From the NCBI GenBank assembly GCA_964578745.1, contig CAZODZ010000062.1:1-9598 (forward strand): DNA of 9,598 nucleotides. Direction: 5' to 3'. The first letter of the stretch is position 1, and each line of letters opens with the position of its first letter. Of the stretch, positions 1 to 5,994 are shown one piece after another. The notes under the pieces are model-generated. The model worked only from the letters and a program-made list of their open reading frames with translations. It was not told the DNA's origin and searched no databases. The DNA is from SKVJ01 sp964578745. GTDB taxonomy: Bacteria > Chloroflexota > Dehalococcoidia > GIF9 > AB-539-J10. The position numbers were made by a program, and so were the translations under genes.

Positions 1-154
1 GGTCTGTGACCACCCTGAGCAGTGTGTTGACAAACCCGTACACGGCGTTGACCATCTCGCCGGTGCGATTGACCGTTAGAGGAGGAAGTGCGTGATAGGC
101 CCTGTGGATGAGGGCATTGCCGTCAATCAGCAGCAACAGCTTTCGTTTGGACAT
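1..154 (-). CDS. polA: DNA polymerase I, N-terminal fragment (5'-3' exonuclease domain)
   Basis: The reverse complement from the ATG at 154-152 reads 51 codons without a stop and runs off the left window edge. The peptide begins MSKRKLLLLIDGNALIHR and continues with AYHALPPLT, then GEMVNAVYGFVNTLL. This is the start of the 5' nuclease domain of bacterial DNA polymerase I, which removes RNA primers and damaged strands in replication and repair. D11 in the IDGN motif is the first metal-binding aspartate of that domain. The polymerase part lies outside the window, so whether the gene is intact cannot be judged. No Shine-Dalgarno sequence precedes the ATG, but a perfect TATAAT lies 6 nt upstream, which suggests a leaderless mRNA. 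The gene is divergent from argF with 43 bp between the start codons. A stand-alone 5'-3' exonuclease is possible but less likely. Confidence 0.88.
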   Translation of the reverse strand, partial: MSKRKLLLLIDGNALIHRAYHALPPLTVNRTGEMVNAVYGFVNTLLRVVTD

Positions 155-160
155 GGTCCA

Positions 161-166
161 ATTATA
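161..166 (-). promoter_or_regulatory. -10 element of polA promoter (TATAAT)
   Basis: On the minus strand the hexamer TATAAT ends 6 nt before the polA ATG, so transcription should start at or next to the A of the ATG. No good -35 hexamer is seen at 16-18 bp; that place is taken by the oppositely directed -10 of argF. The assignment is by consensus match only. Confidence 0.6.
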
Positions 167-180
167 CGTTCAGGACCCCA

Positions 181-189
181 TGCTATACT
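181..189 (+). promoter_or_regulatory. Extended -10 promoter of argF operon (TGCTATACT)
   Basis: TG-C-TATACT is an extended -10 element (TGnTATAAT with one mismatch). It ends 8 nt before the argF GTG, so the predicted transcription start falls at about 196-198 and leaves essentially no 5' leader. The position where a -35 box would lie (161-166) carries the -10 of polA instead. An extended -10 can work without a good -35. No ArgR-type operator was recognised nearby. Confidence 0.6.
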
Positions 190-197
190 AACGGGCC

Positions 198-1115
198 GTG
201 AAGAGAGATCTTCTTTCTGTGGCAGATCTTACCCCGGACGAAGCAGTCAATCTGCTCGAGCAGGCGCTTGTCATGAAGAAGGGTGGCATGCGCTGCCTTC
301 TGCCGTGGAGGTCTGTGGCACTTCTCTTTGAGAAGCCGTCTCTTCGCACGCGTGTCAGCTTTGACTTGGCTGTCACTCAGCTTGGTGGTCACAGTCTCTA
401 TCTCTCGCCCCAGGAAGTCGGACTCGGACAACGCGAGCCAGTTGCTGATGTGGCGCGTGTGCTTAGTCGGTACGTCGATTGTATCGTTGCCAGAGTCAAC
501 CACCACGAGACGCTCGAGGAGCTGGCGCGATACTCTTCGGTCTCCGTCATAAACGCACTCTCGGACTGGGAGCATCCGTGTCAGGCGCTTGCAGATCTTC
601 TGACCGTCCGGGAGTCGTTTGGCACTCTGAATGGCACTAAGCTGGCGTTTGTAGGTGACGGTAACAACGTGGCACGGAGCCTTGCTCTGTTGTGCGCGAT
701 GGTAGGCGTCGATTTCTCTATTGCGTCACCTGAAGAGTATAGCCTTGACGTCGACACTCTCAGCCGCGCCGCAGCGCTGGCTGGTGCGTCGGGAGCGCAC
801 GTGTACCATAGTACGGATCCCGTCGAGGTGGTGCGAGGCGCCCAGATCGTATATACGGACACGTGGACGAGCATGGGGCAGGAAGATGAGGCGGCTGAGC
901 GTCGTCGGCATTTCGCTGGCTACCAGGTCAACGCTGCCCTCCTGCACCGGGCGGGGCGTCCTGTATATTTCATGCACTGTTTGCCGGCCCACCATGGAGA
1001 AGAAGTTACGTCTGATGTCTTCGATAGTCCCTCTTCTCTGGTGTTTGATCAGGCAGAAAACAGGCTCCATGTCCAGAAAGCCCTGCTGGCTCAGATCCTT
1101 ATACCTGCTGGCTAG
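198..1115 (+). CDS. argF: Ornithine carbamoyltransferase
   Basis: It catalyses carbamoyl phosphate plus L-ornithine to L-citrulline, the sixth step of arginine biosynthesis, in the cytoplasm as a trimer. The 305-residue product has the usual family length. The carbamoyl-phosphate loop is SLRTR at 48-52 (STRTR in many homologues), HPCQ is at 126-129, and the ornithine-binding DTWTSMG is at 221-227. The SMG motif separates it from aspartate carbamoyltransferase. The catalytic-cysteine motif HCLP is at 260-263. The GTG at 198 is chosen because MKRDLLSVADL aligns with the usual N-terminus and because an extended -10 ends 8 nt upstream; no Shine-Dalgarno sequence is present. It is the first gene of a four-gene run, with 12 nt separating it from der. 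Other arginine genes are not in the window, so this copy seems detached from an arg operon. A catabolic role (arcB) cannot be excluded, but no arcA or arcC is nearby. Confidence 0.95.
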   Translation: MKRDLLSVADLTPDEAVNLLEQALVMKKGGMRCLLPWRSVALLFEKPSLRTRVSFDLAVTQLGGHSLYLSPQEVGLGQREPVADVARVLSRYVDCIVARVNHHETLEELARYSSVSVINALSDWEHPCQALADLLTVRESFGTLNGTKLAFVGDGNNVARSLALLCAMVGVDFSIASPEEYSLDVDTLSRAAALAGASGAHVYHSTDPVEVVRGAQIVYTDTWTSMGQEDEAAERRRHFAGYQVNAALLHRAGRPVYFMHCLPAHHGEEVTSDVFDSPSSLVFDQAENRLHVQKALLAQILIPAG

Positions 1116-1127
1116 AGGGGAGTGTTT

Positions 1128-2465
1128 ATGTCCAGGCCTGTCGTGGCTCTCGTTGGCAGGACCAACGTTGGAAAGTCGACGCTGCTGAATCGTCTCCTCG
1201 GGTCGCGTCTTGTAGTGGTCGATGATCGTCCCCATGTGACCAGGGACCGTGTTGTTGTCCCGTTCTCGCACGAAGGGCGGAACATGCTGCTTGTGGACAC
1301 GGGAGGGTGGGCAATAGATGCACAGACCCCACTGGACGCAAAGGTCAGCGGACAGGCTGAGCTTGCGATGCGACAGGCCGATGTCATTGTCCTCGTCGTC
1401 GATGTTCGTGACGGAGTAATAGCCGCGGATGAGGAGGTCGCGGAGTTGGTTCGGAAGTCGGGTAAGGCGGCTATGCTTGTAGTGAACAAGGTGGATGCGC
1501 CCCACCTTGAACCTGCGGCTTCCGACTTTCATCGGCTTGGCATTGGCCCCGTCGTCGCCTTGAGCGCCATGCACAATCGCGGCATTGACGAGTTCCGTGA
1601 CGCGCTTGTTGAGCTGTTGCCGCCACCCGTTGACACTGTGGCACCTCCATCCGATGCGGTGAGGATCGCCATAGTTGGGCGTCCCAATGCGGGGAAGTCT
1701 ACGCTGCTGAATGCTCTTCTGGGTGATGAACGGGCTATTGTTGATGCGACGCCGGGTACGACCCGCGATTCACTCGATGCCGAGATGCAGTGGCAGGGCA
1801 AGAAGCTGATTCTTGTAGATACGGCTGGAATCCGGCGCAAGTCTCGTGTTGAATACGGCATCGACTACTTCTCGATACTACGATCGATGCAGTCCATAGA
1901 GCGTGCGGATGTTGTTCTGCTCGTCATCGAGGCAACCGAGCCTGCTACCAGCCAGGACATCACGATAGCACGCTATGTCCTCGACTCGGGCAGAGGACTC
2001 TGCATCGTAGTTAACAAGTGGGACCTCGTGCCCCCAGAACTGCGAGAGAGACACAAGAACTGGATGAAACAGCGCCTAGAGTTCCTCTCTTGGGTTCCAG
2101 TGCTGCGCATTTCAGCGCTTCATAACCGCCATGTTAAGCAGACACTGCATCGTGCGCTTGAGGTCTGGGAAGCACGCCGGCAGCAACTATCCCGGTCGGT
2201 GGTTGATGAGGCAGTCAAGGAAGCAGTAGATAAGCAGCCTCCACCGCGTGTCGGGACCCGTCGCCTTGATATCGTATGGGCACATCAGGATGAAGAGAAG
2301 CCGTGGCAGTTTGTCCTGCATGTGAATGATCCCCAGTTAATTGTGCCGACCTACCAGCGGTATCTTGAACATCAGCTCCGGGAGCGGTTCGGCTTCCGTG
2401 GGGTGCCGGTTCATCTGGTGTTTGTTCGTGCGGGTCGGCGCAAAAAGAGGAGGAAAGAGCCATAG
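1128..2465 (+). CDS. der: Ribosome-assembly GTPase Der (EngA)
   Basis: Der has two GTPase domains in tandem and acts in late maturation of the 50S ribosomal subunit. The 445-residue product has the family layout. G domain 1 carries GRTNVGKS at 10-17, DTGG at 57-60 and NKVD at 120-123. G domain 2 carries GRPNAGKS at 184-191, GTTRD at 210-214, DTAG at 231-234 and NKWD at 296-299. The C-terminal KH-like domain spans about 355-435 and ends in a basic tail, RRKKRRKEP, which could contact rRNA. All GTP-binding motifs are intact. The ATG at 1128 is preferred over the in-frame GTG at 1122 because GAGGGGAG (1114-1121) lies at normal distance from it and the protein then starts MSRPVVALVG. It follows argF by 12 nt and is almost certainly cotranscribed with it. 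Its last codons contain a strong Shine-Dalgarno sequence aimed at plsY. Confidence 0.96.
   Translation: MSRPVVALVGRTNVGKSTLLNRLLGSRLVVVDDRPHVTRDRVVVPFSHEGRNMLLVDTGGWAIDAQTPLDAKVSGQAELAMRQADVIVLVVDVRDGVIAADEEVAELVRKSGKAAMLVVNKVDAPHLEPAASDFHRLGIGPVVALSAMHNRGIDEFRDALVELLPPPVDTVAPPSDAVRIAIVGRPNAGKSTLLNALLGDERAIVDATPGTTRDSLDAEMQWQGKKLILVDTAGIRRKSRVEYGIDYFSILRSMQSIERADVVLLVIEATEPATSQDITIARYVLDSGRGLCIVVNKWDLVPPELRERHKNWMKQRLEFLSWVPVLRISALHNRHVKQTLHRALEVWEARRQQLSRSVVDEAVKEAVDKQPPPRVGTRRLDIVWAHQDEEKPWQFVLHVNDPQLIVPTYQRYLEHQLRERFGFRGVPVHLVFVRAGRRKKRRKEP
2448..2464 (+). promoter_or_regulatory. Strong ribosome-binding site with ATA codon upstream of plsY
   Basis: AGGAGG at 2448-2453, within the der tail codons, is the best Shine-Dalgarno match in the operon. 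Eight nt downstream, in the plsY frame, lies ATA (2462-2464), which overlaps the der TAG stop (2463-2465). No ATG, GTG or TTG stands at the right distance in that frame. Either ATA is a rare start, or ribosomes finishing der are held here and restart further on, for example at CTG 2489 or GTG 2495. Confidence 0.45.
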
Positions 2466-2494
2466 AATTTCTCAGGTGGGCATTACCCCTGGCC

Positions 2495-3109
2495 GTGCTG
2501 GTCGTGCTTGCGTATCTGCTCGGCTCCATTCCTGTAGGCCTCGTCATCGCCCGACTGAAGACGGGAAGTGACCTTCGTAGGGTGGGGAGTGGTAGGACGG
2601 GGGCGACGAATGTGATGCGCACGGCCGGCCGACGTCTCGGCTTGCTCACCCTCTTTCTCGACGGCTTCAAGGCCGGGCTTGCTGTTGCTGTTGCCACCGT
2701 GGTGTGGCCGCTGGTTGAGTCGTGGAGTGGGGTCCCTCTTGATGTGTCGGTGGTCCAGGGTCTTTGTGGGCTGTGTGCAATAGTTGGTCACAACCGCCCT
2801 CTGCTTGCAGGTTTCCATGGTGGAAGGGGTGTCTCCTCCTTCTTTGGTACTATGTGTGTGATTCATCTTCCTGCGGCTCTGCTTGGTATTGAGATGCTTA
2901 CTATTGTTGCGCTGCTCAGCCGGTTCATGTCGCTCGGCTCTATTGTGGGTGGGCTGACAACGTTCGGTCTGATGTTTGTGTTGTTCTTGACCGGTTGGGT
3001 GTCGCTTTACCATCTTGTGTATTGTGGTGTCGCGGTCGGCATACTTATCTTTGAGCACCGGGACAATATCGCCCGCCTCAGGGCGGGCACGGAGCGTAAG
3101 CTCTATTGA
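2495..3109 (+). CDS. plsY: Acyl-phosphate:glycerol-3-phosphate acyltransferase PlsY
   Basis: PlsY moves a fatty acyl group from acyl phosphate to sn-glycerol 3-phosphate, giving lysophosphatidic acid at the cytoplasmic membrane. From GTG 2495 the product has 204 residues and several hydrophobic segments (about 1-20, 48-72, 85-100, 120-145, 150-187). The three signature motifs are present: GSGRTGATN at 31-39, GHNRP with GFHGGRG at 98-112, and HRDNIARL at 188-195. RT replaces the more common N-P or N-L in motif 1. The start is uncertain. GTG 2495 is a conventional codon but has no well-placed Shine-Dalgarno sequence (AGGTGGG at 2474-2480 is 14 nt away). CTG 2489 lies 8 nt from that AGGTGGG, and ATA 2462 lies 8 nt from AGGAGG and would add 11 residues. 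The gene sits between der and gpsA, and GpsA makes its substrate. Confidence 0.93.
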   Translation: MLVVLAYLLGSIPVGLVIARLKTGSDLRRVGSGRTGATNVMRTAGRRLGLLTLFLDGFKAGLAVAVATVVWPLVESWSGVPLDVSVVQGLCGLCAIVGHNRPLLAGFHGGRGVSSFFGTMCVIHLPAALLGIEMLTIVALLSRFMSLGSIVGGLTTFGLMFVLFLTGWVSLYHLVYCGVAVGILIFEHRDNIARLRAGTERKLY

Positions 3110-3122
3110 TGTGGGACTCCCT

Positions 3123-4085
3123 ATGTCAACAGTAGCGGTCGTCGGCAATACCACTTGGGGCACAACTCTCGCGACCTTTCTTGGGAGATGTGGTCATGAC
3201 GTACGCCTTGTGGTGCGCTCCCAGGCCGAAGCCGAAGAGGTGACACTCGTTGCAAGCGGCTATACTCCCACCTGTGAAGCCCGCGCGGCGTTCGACTGTG
3301 TCGAGCATGTGCTGTGGGCAGTGCCATCCCAGACGATGCGGACCAACGCAGAGAAGCTGGGTCCGTTCCTGGAGAGTGCCGTGTGTCATACCAGTGTTGC
3401 CAAAGGGCTGGAAGTTGACACTGGCATGAGGATGACAGAAGTGCTGGCAGACGTCTTGCCGTTACAGTCGGTGCGTGCGTTATGTGCGCTCTCCGGTCCC
3501 AACCTTGCTCGAGAGATAGCTGCTGGTCTTCCGGCTGCGGCTGTTGTCGCATCGACTGACGTGGACACGAGGAGCGAGGTGCGGCGGCTCTTTGCTTCAC
3601 CTCGTTTCATGACGGTGGGAAGTGAGGATCTGATCGGAGTCGAGCTGGCGGGTGCGCTGAAGAACATCGTGGCGCTTGGTGCAGGCATGATGGATGGCCT
3701 TCACCTCGGTGATAATGCCAAAGCCGCATTCATTGCGCTTACGTGGAGTGAAGTGATTTCATTCGCTGTTGCGATGGGCGCACGCGAGTCAACACTGTAC
3801 GGCCTCGCTGGGTTTGGCGATGTGATCGCTACCTGTGTGAGTGATCTCAGCCGTAACCATCGTGTCGGTTTCGAGGTGGCGCGTGGCAGGTGCTTGGATG
3901 AGGTGCTCGCTTCGCTACACCACGTTGCGGAGGGAGTGAATACCGCCCGGGCCGTCCATCGTTTGTGTCGTGACCTACGCCTTGACGCGCCGATAATGAC
4001 GTCTATCTACCGTGTCCTGTTTGAGGGCTACCCTGTTGGCCGCGCTGTGGCACGCTTTACGGGCCAGGTGCAGCGTGATAGCTGA
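3123..4085 (+). CDS. gpsA: Glycerol-3-phosphate dehydrogenase [NAD(P)+]
   Basis: GpsA reduces dihydroxyacetone phosphate to sn-glycerol 3-phosphate, the substrate of PlsY encoded just upstream. From ATG 3123 the product has 320 residues, close to the family norm. The N-terminal Rossmann fold begins VAVVGNTTWGTTLA, so the usual GxGxxG fingerprint is GNTTWG at 8-13 and lacks its second glycine. SGPNLAREIAAG is at 124-135. The catalytic region GALKN (177-181, lysine 180) is followed by GDNAKAA (196-202), GLAGFGDVIATC (227-238) and SRNHRVG (243-249), all typical. An in-frame GTG at 3111 would add four residues. No convincing Shine-Dalgarno sequence is seen, and coupling to plsY (stop 13 nt upstream) is likely. 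The reading frame is open further upstream inside plsY, but that part does not resemble GpsA. The gene ends five bases before the stop of convergent dnaJ. Confidence 0.95.
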   Translation: MSTVAVVGNTTWGTTLATFLGRCGHDVRLVVRSQAEAEEVTLVASGYTPTCEARAAFDCVEHVLWAVPSQTMRTNAEKLGPFLESAVCHTSVAKGLEVDTGMRMTEVLADVLPLQSVRALCALSGPNLAREIAAGLPAAAVVASTDVDTRSEVRRLFASPRFMTVGSEDLIGVELAGALKNIVALGAGMMDGLHLGDNAKAAFIALTWSEVISFAVAMGARESTLYGLAGFGDVIATCVSDLSRNHRVGFEVARGRCLDEVLASLHHVAEGVNTARAVHRLCRDLRLDAPIMTSIYRVLFEGYPVGRAVARFTGQVQRDS

Positions 4086-4092
4086 GCACGCT
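4072..4092. terminator. Hairpin spanning the convergent gpsA and dnaJ stop codons
   Basis: AGCGTG (4072-4077) and CACGCT (4087-4092) form a perfect 6-bp stem with a 9-nt loop. An alternative 5-bp stem, ATAGC (4078-4082) with GCTAT (4090-4094), uses the same bases. Both stop codons, the gpsA TGA at 4083-4085 and the dnaJ stop at 4091-4093, fall inside. No run of T follows on either strand, so a standard intrinsic terminator is doubtful. It could act as a weak bidirectional terminator or an RNA end-stabiliser. Confidence 0.3.
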
Positions 4093-5152
4093 ATTCGGAC
4101 GGCAGTATCTTCGCCAACTCCTCGAAGAGTTCGCGTTGCCTGCGACTGAGCTTCTCTGGGGTGACCACTCTAATATGCACGTAGTGGTCGCCTCTCTTAT
4201 TGCTTCGCGAATCATGGATGCCGAGGCCCCTCAGTCGTATACTCTTGCCTGACTGCGTACTTGAAGGAATACGGACCTTCTTGGAGCCACCGGGCACGGG
4301 TACATCGATCTCTGTGCCGAGCGCGGCCTGGGCGAAGTTCACCGGGATTTCGCAATGCGTGTCGAGCCCTTCTCTACGGAACAACTCGTGCTGCTGTACT
4401 TCAATCTCAACAAATACGTCCCCGGGCCGGCCGCCGTTGATGCCGATGCCCCCCTGGCCGGCGAGCCTGATCGTCTCACCATTCTCGACGCCCGAGGGGA
4501 TGTCTATTTTCAGGACGCGGTTCGCTTTCACTTGGCCACTCCCGTGGCATCGACCGCATGTGTGAGAGATGAACGTGCCGGTTCCGTTACAGCGTGGACA
4601 CCTGACGGTGTGACTGAACCTCCCGAAGATGCTCTGCTCAACGCGGCGGACCAGCCCTGACCCTCTGCAGTCAGGACAATGCTCTGGCGGCTGACCTGCC
4701 GCGGCGCCGCTGCCGGAACAGTCTGGGCACACTTCATCGCGTCGGATGCTGAACTCTCTGCGACACCCGAAGGCGGCGTCCTCAAATGTGAGTTTGAGTC
4801 TGACGTTGAAACTCTCGCCGTCACGAGGCCGGAGAGAGGCCGCGTCAGTGAAAGCGCCTCCGAAGAAAGCCTCGAAGATCTCTCCCAGACCGCCAAAACC
4901 AAAGTCAGTGAATACACCGGCGCCATTACCGGAGCTGGCATGCCCGAACAGATCATATTTGCGGCGTGCAGTAGGGTCACAGAGACACTGATACGCCTCA
5001 TTGATCTCCTTGAACCTCTCTTCCGCATCAGGTGCACGGTTGCGGTCAGGATGGTACTGAAAGGCAAGTCTGCGGAAGGCCTTTCGGATCTCCTCACTGT
5101 CTGCGTCGCGTCTTATACCGAGAATCTCGTAATAGTCTCGCTTGACCTGCAT
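4091..5152 (-). CDS. dnaJ: Chaperone protein DnaJ (class A Hsp40)
   Basis: DnaJ delivers unfolded clients to DnaK and stimulates its ATPase. The 353-residue product has every class A domain. The J domain is at about 4-68 with HPD at 34-36. A short Gly/Phe linker is at about 74-99 (GFGGLG, FFGG). Four zinc-binding repeats start at Cys142 (CPDCSGSG), Cys159 (CPDCRGSG), Cys185 (CPRCNGTG) and Cys199 (CGRCHGSG). The C-terminal substrate-binding domains follow and end at SRRQRELFEELAKILPSE. The frame is open 25 codons further upstream, but ATG 5152 is chosen because MQVKRDYYEILG matches family N-termini and GGAG lies 8 nt upstream (5164-5161). A promoter (TTGTCA, 18 bp, TACAAT) ends about 21 nt before the start. 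Neither dnaK nor grpE is in the window, so this copy is apart from a dnaK operon, at least on this side. Confidence 0.95.
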   Translation of the reverse strand: MQVKRDYYEILGIRRDADSEEIRKAFRRLAFQYHPDRNRAPDAEERFKEINEAYQCLCDPTARRKYDLFGHASSGNGAGVFTDFGFGGLGEIFEAFFGGAFTDAASLRPRDGESFNVRLKLTFEDAAFGCRREFSIRRDEVCPDCSGSGAAAGQPPEHCPDCRGSGLVRRVEQSIFGRFSHTVRCPRCNGTGTFISHTCGRCHGSGQVKANRVLKIDIPSGVENGETIRLAGQGGIGINGGRPGDVFVEIEVQQHELFRREGLDTHCEIPVNFAQAALGTEIDVPVPGGSKKVRIPSSTQSGKSIRLRGLGIHDSRSNKRGDHYVHIRVVTPEKLSRRQRELFEELAKILPSE

Positions 5153-5173
5153 CACATGTTCTCCAAACCACAA

Positions 5174-5203
5174 ATTGTACGGACCTTCGGCGCTTTGTGA
5201 CAA
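5174..5203 (-). promoter_or_regulatory. dnaJ promoter (TTGTCA-18-TACAAT)
   Basis: On the minus strand, TTGTCA (5203-5198, five of six to consensus) is separated by 18 bp from TACAAT (5179-5174, five of six). The predicted start at about 5167 leaves a 15-nt leader that just includes the GGAG ribosome-binding site. No CIRCE (TTAGCACTC repeat) or HspR box was recognised here. Confidence 0.6.
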
Positions 5204-5255
5204 ACTCCCAGAGGGACTCCTGGCCATCCGTAGTCATGCTCTATAGCCTATGCGA

Positions 5256-5264
5256 TGCTATAAT
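5256..5264 (+). promoter_or_regulatory. Extended -10 promoter of the Nudix gene (TGCTATAAT)
   Basis: TGC-TATAAT is a perfect extended -10 element. It ends 7 nt before GTG 5272, so the predicted transcript begins at about 5271, one base before the start codon. No good -35 is visible, as is usual for extended -10 promoters. The same TGCTATA string precedes argF. This supports GTG 5272 as the true start. Confidence 0.65.
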
Positions 5265-5271
5265 CGCGCCG

Positions 5272-5874
5272 GTGACCAGCGACACAGTCCGCCGCGTTGT
5301 GGCAGGATATAGGAAGAACAGGATCAGCGGGCCGCATTTTGTCCCCTCTGCCGTGCTCATACCTCTTGTGTGTAAGGGGGGTGAGCTGCACGTCCTCTTG
5401 ACAGAGCGGACAGAAGAGGTCGGGTCGCACAAAGGTCAGGTGTGCTTCCCCGGCGGGTCTGTTCATCCGGATGACAAGAACCTGCTCGAGACTGCGTTGC
5501 GGGAGGCGTGGGAGGAGACGGGCATCGACCCGGCAGATGTGGATATTATCGGTGAGATTGATGACAACGTGGTCGCTAGCACGGGCTATGTCATCACGCC
5601 TTTCGTCGGGTTTGTACCGTACCCGTATCCGTTCAGTCCCAACGTTTCAGAGACCAAAGAGATATTCTTTGTGCCACTATCACTGCTGATGGACGAGTCA
5701 CGGTTTCGTGACCAGGAACGTGTGATCGGCCCATACTCCTATCAAGGCCCCGTATGTGACTACGATGGCCACATCATATGGGGTGCGACTGCGCGGATTC
5801 TGAAGCATCTTGTTAGCCTGCTTGCCGCCACTGACGACAGCGGTGGACCGGTGCTCTGTGACTCCTCGGGATAG
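5272..5874 (+). CDS. Nudix hydrolase, CoA pyrophosphatase type
   Basis: From GTG 5272 the product has 200 residues. It carries the motif of the CoA-diphosphatase Nudix subgroup (UPF0035): LLTERTEEVGSHKGQVCFPGG at 42-62 (shown here only to mark the region; key residues are L42, T44, R46, H53, G55, F59 and GG61-62). The Nudix box core TALREAWEETGI follows at 74-85. Its glutamates E78, E81 and E82 bind the divalent metal. A WGATARIL motif at 170-177 is also usual in this subgroup. Known members cleave CoA or acyl-CoA into 4'-phosphopantetheine and 3',5'-ADP, so a role in CoA turnover is inferred. The frame is open back to GTG 5197 (225 residues), with ATG 5236 another choice. GTG 5272 is preferred because the extra residues are not family-like and overlap the dnaJ and Nudix promoters. 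The gene is divergent from dnaJ. Confidence 0.82.
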   Translation: MTSDTVRRVVAGYRKNRISGPHFVPSAVLIPLVCKGGELHVLLTERTEEVGSHKGQVCFPGGSVHPDDKNLLETALREAWEETGIDPADVDIIGEIDDNVVASTGYVITPFVGFVPYPYPFSPNVSETKEIFFVPLSLLMDESRFRDQERVIGPYSYQGPVCDYDGHIIWGATARILKHLVSLLAATDDSGGPVLCDSSG

Positions 5875-5881
5875 TCATTGG

Positions 5882-5910
5882 TTGCAAGCGAGCTATATGA
5901 TGGCTACTAT
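5882..5910 (+). promoter_or_regulatory. Possible upstream hspR promoter (TTGCAA-17-TACTAT)
   Basis: TTGCAA at 5882-5887 and TACTAT at 5905-5910 are separated by 17 bp, the ideal distance. Transcription would start near 5917 and give a leader of about 78 nt before hspR. This is a second, weaker candidate next to the promoter at 5936-5965. Confidence 0.35.
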
Positions 5911-5918
5911 GCTGTGTT

Positions 5919-5949
5919 AGATTTTGTTGCCTCTCTTGACAGAAAATCT
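5919..5949. repeat. Inverted repeat over the hspR -35 (candidate operator)
   Basis: AGATTTT (5919-5925) and AAAATCT (5943-5949) form a perfect 7-bp inverted repeat with 17 bp between the arms. It surrounds the -35 hexamer TTGACA (5936-5941). Two further patterns overlap it: CTTGAC repeated directly at 5935-5940 and 5948-5953 (13-bp period), and CTCTC (5931-5935) facing GAGAG (5954-5958). The actinobacterial HAIR element (CTTGAGT, 7 bp, ACTCAAG) is not present in full. A site for autoregulation by HspR is plausible but inferred from position. Confidence 0.35.
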
Positions 5950-5965
5950 TGACGAGAGCTACACT
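5936..5965 (+). promoter_or_regulatory. hspR-clp promoter (TTGACA-18-TACACT)
   Basis: A perfect -35 TTGACA (5936-5941) lies 18 bp from TACACT (5960-5965, four of six to consensus). The predicted start at about 5972 gives a leader of about 23 nt that contains the GGAGG ribosome-binding site (5980-5984) for hspR. The overlap with repeats suggests control at this promoter. Confidence 0.55.
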
Positions 5966-5994
5966 TCTACAAGCTGCATGGAGGTCCGCGCACT

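Noticed and set aside
92..331. 79-codon plus-strand open frame overlapping the polA start and argF
   Set aside because: It crosses the divergent promoters and overlaps argF in another frame, with no recognisable content.
726..1574. 282-codon minus-strand open frame across the argF-der junction
   Set aside because: It is opposite two confident genes, has no recognisable domain, and reflects GC-biased codon use on the other strand.
3015..3122. 36-codon N-terminal extension of gpsA inside plsY
   Set aside because: It overlaps the plsY 3' coding end and does not resemble GpsA. The Rossmann strand begins right after ATG 3123.
2483..3163. 226-codon minus-strand open frame covering all of plsY
   Set aside because: It is antisense to a well-supported PlsY with all three motifs. 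Its translation is rich in His, Thr and Arg with no family resemblance, and no ribosome-binding site was seen.
5197..5271. 25-codon N-terminal extension of the Nudix protein from GTG 5197
   Set aside because: It would cover the dnaJ promoter and the extended -10 at 5256-5264. No Shine-Dalgarno sequence supports it and its residues are not family-like.
5935..5953. HspR HAIR operator (CTTGAGT-N7-ACTCAAG)
   Set aside because: The two CTTGAC copies are direct repeats, not inverted, and no ACTCAAG-like arm is present. It is reported only as part of a candidate operator region.
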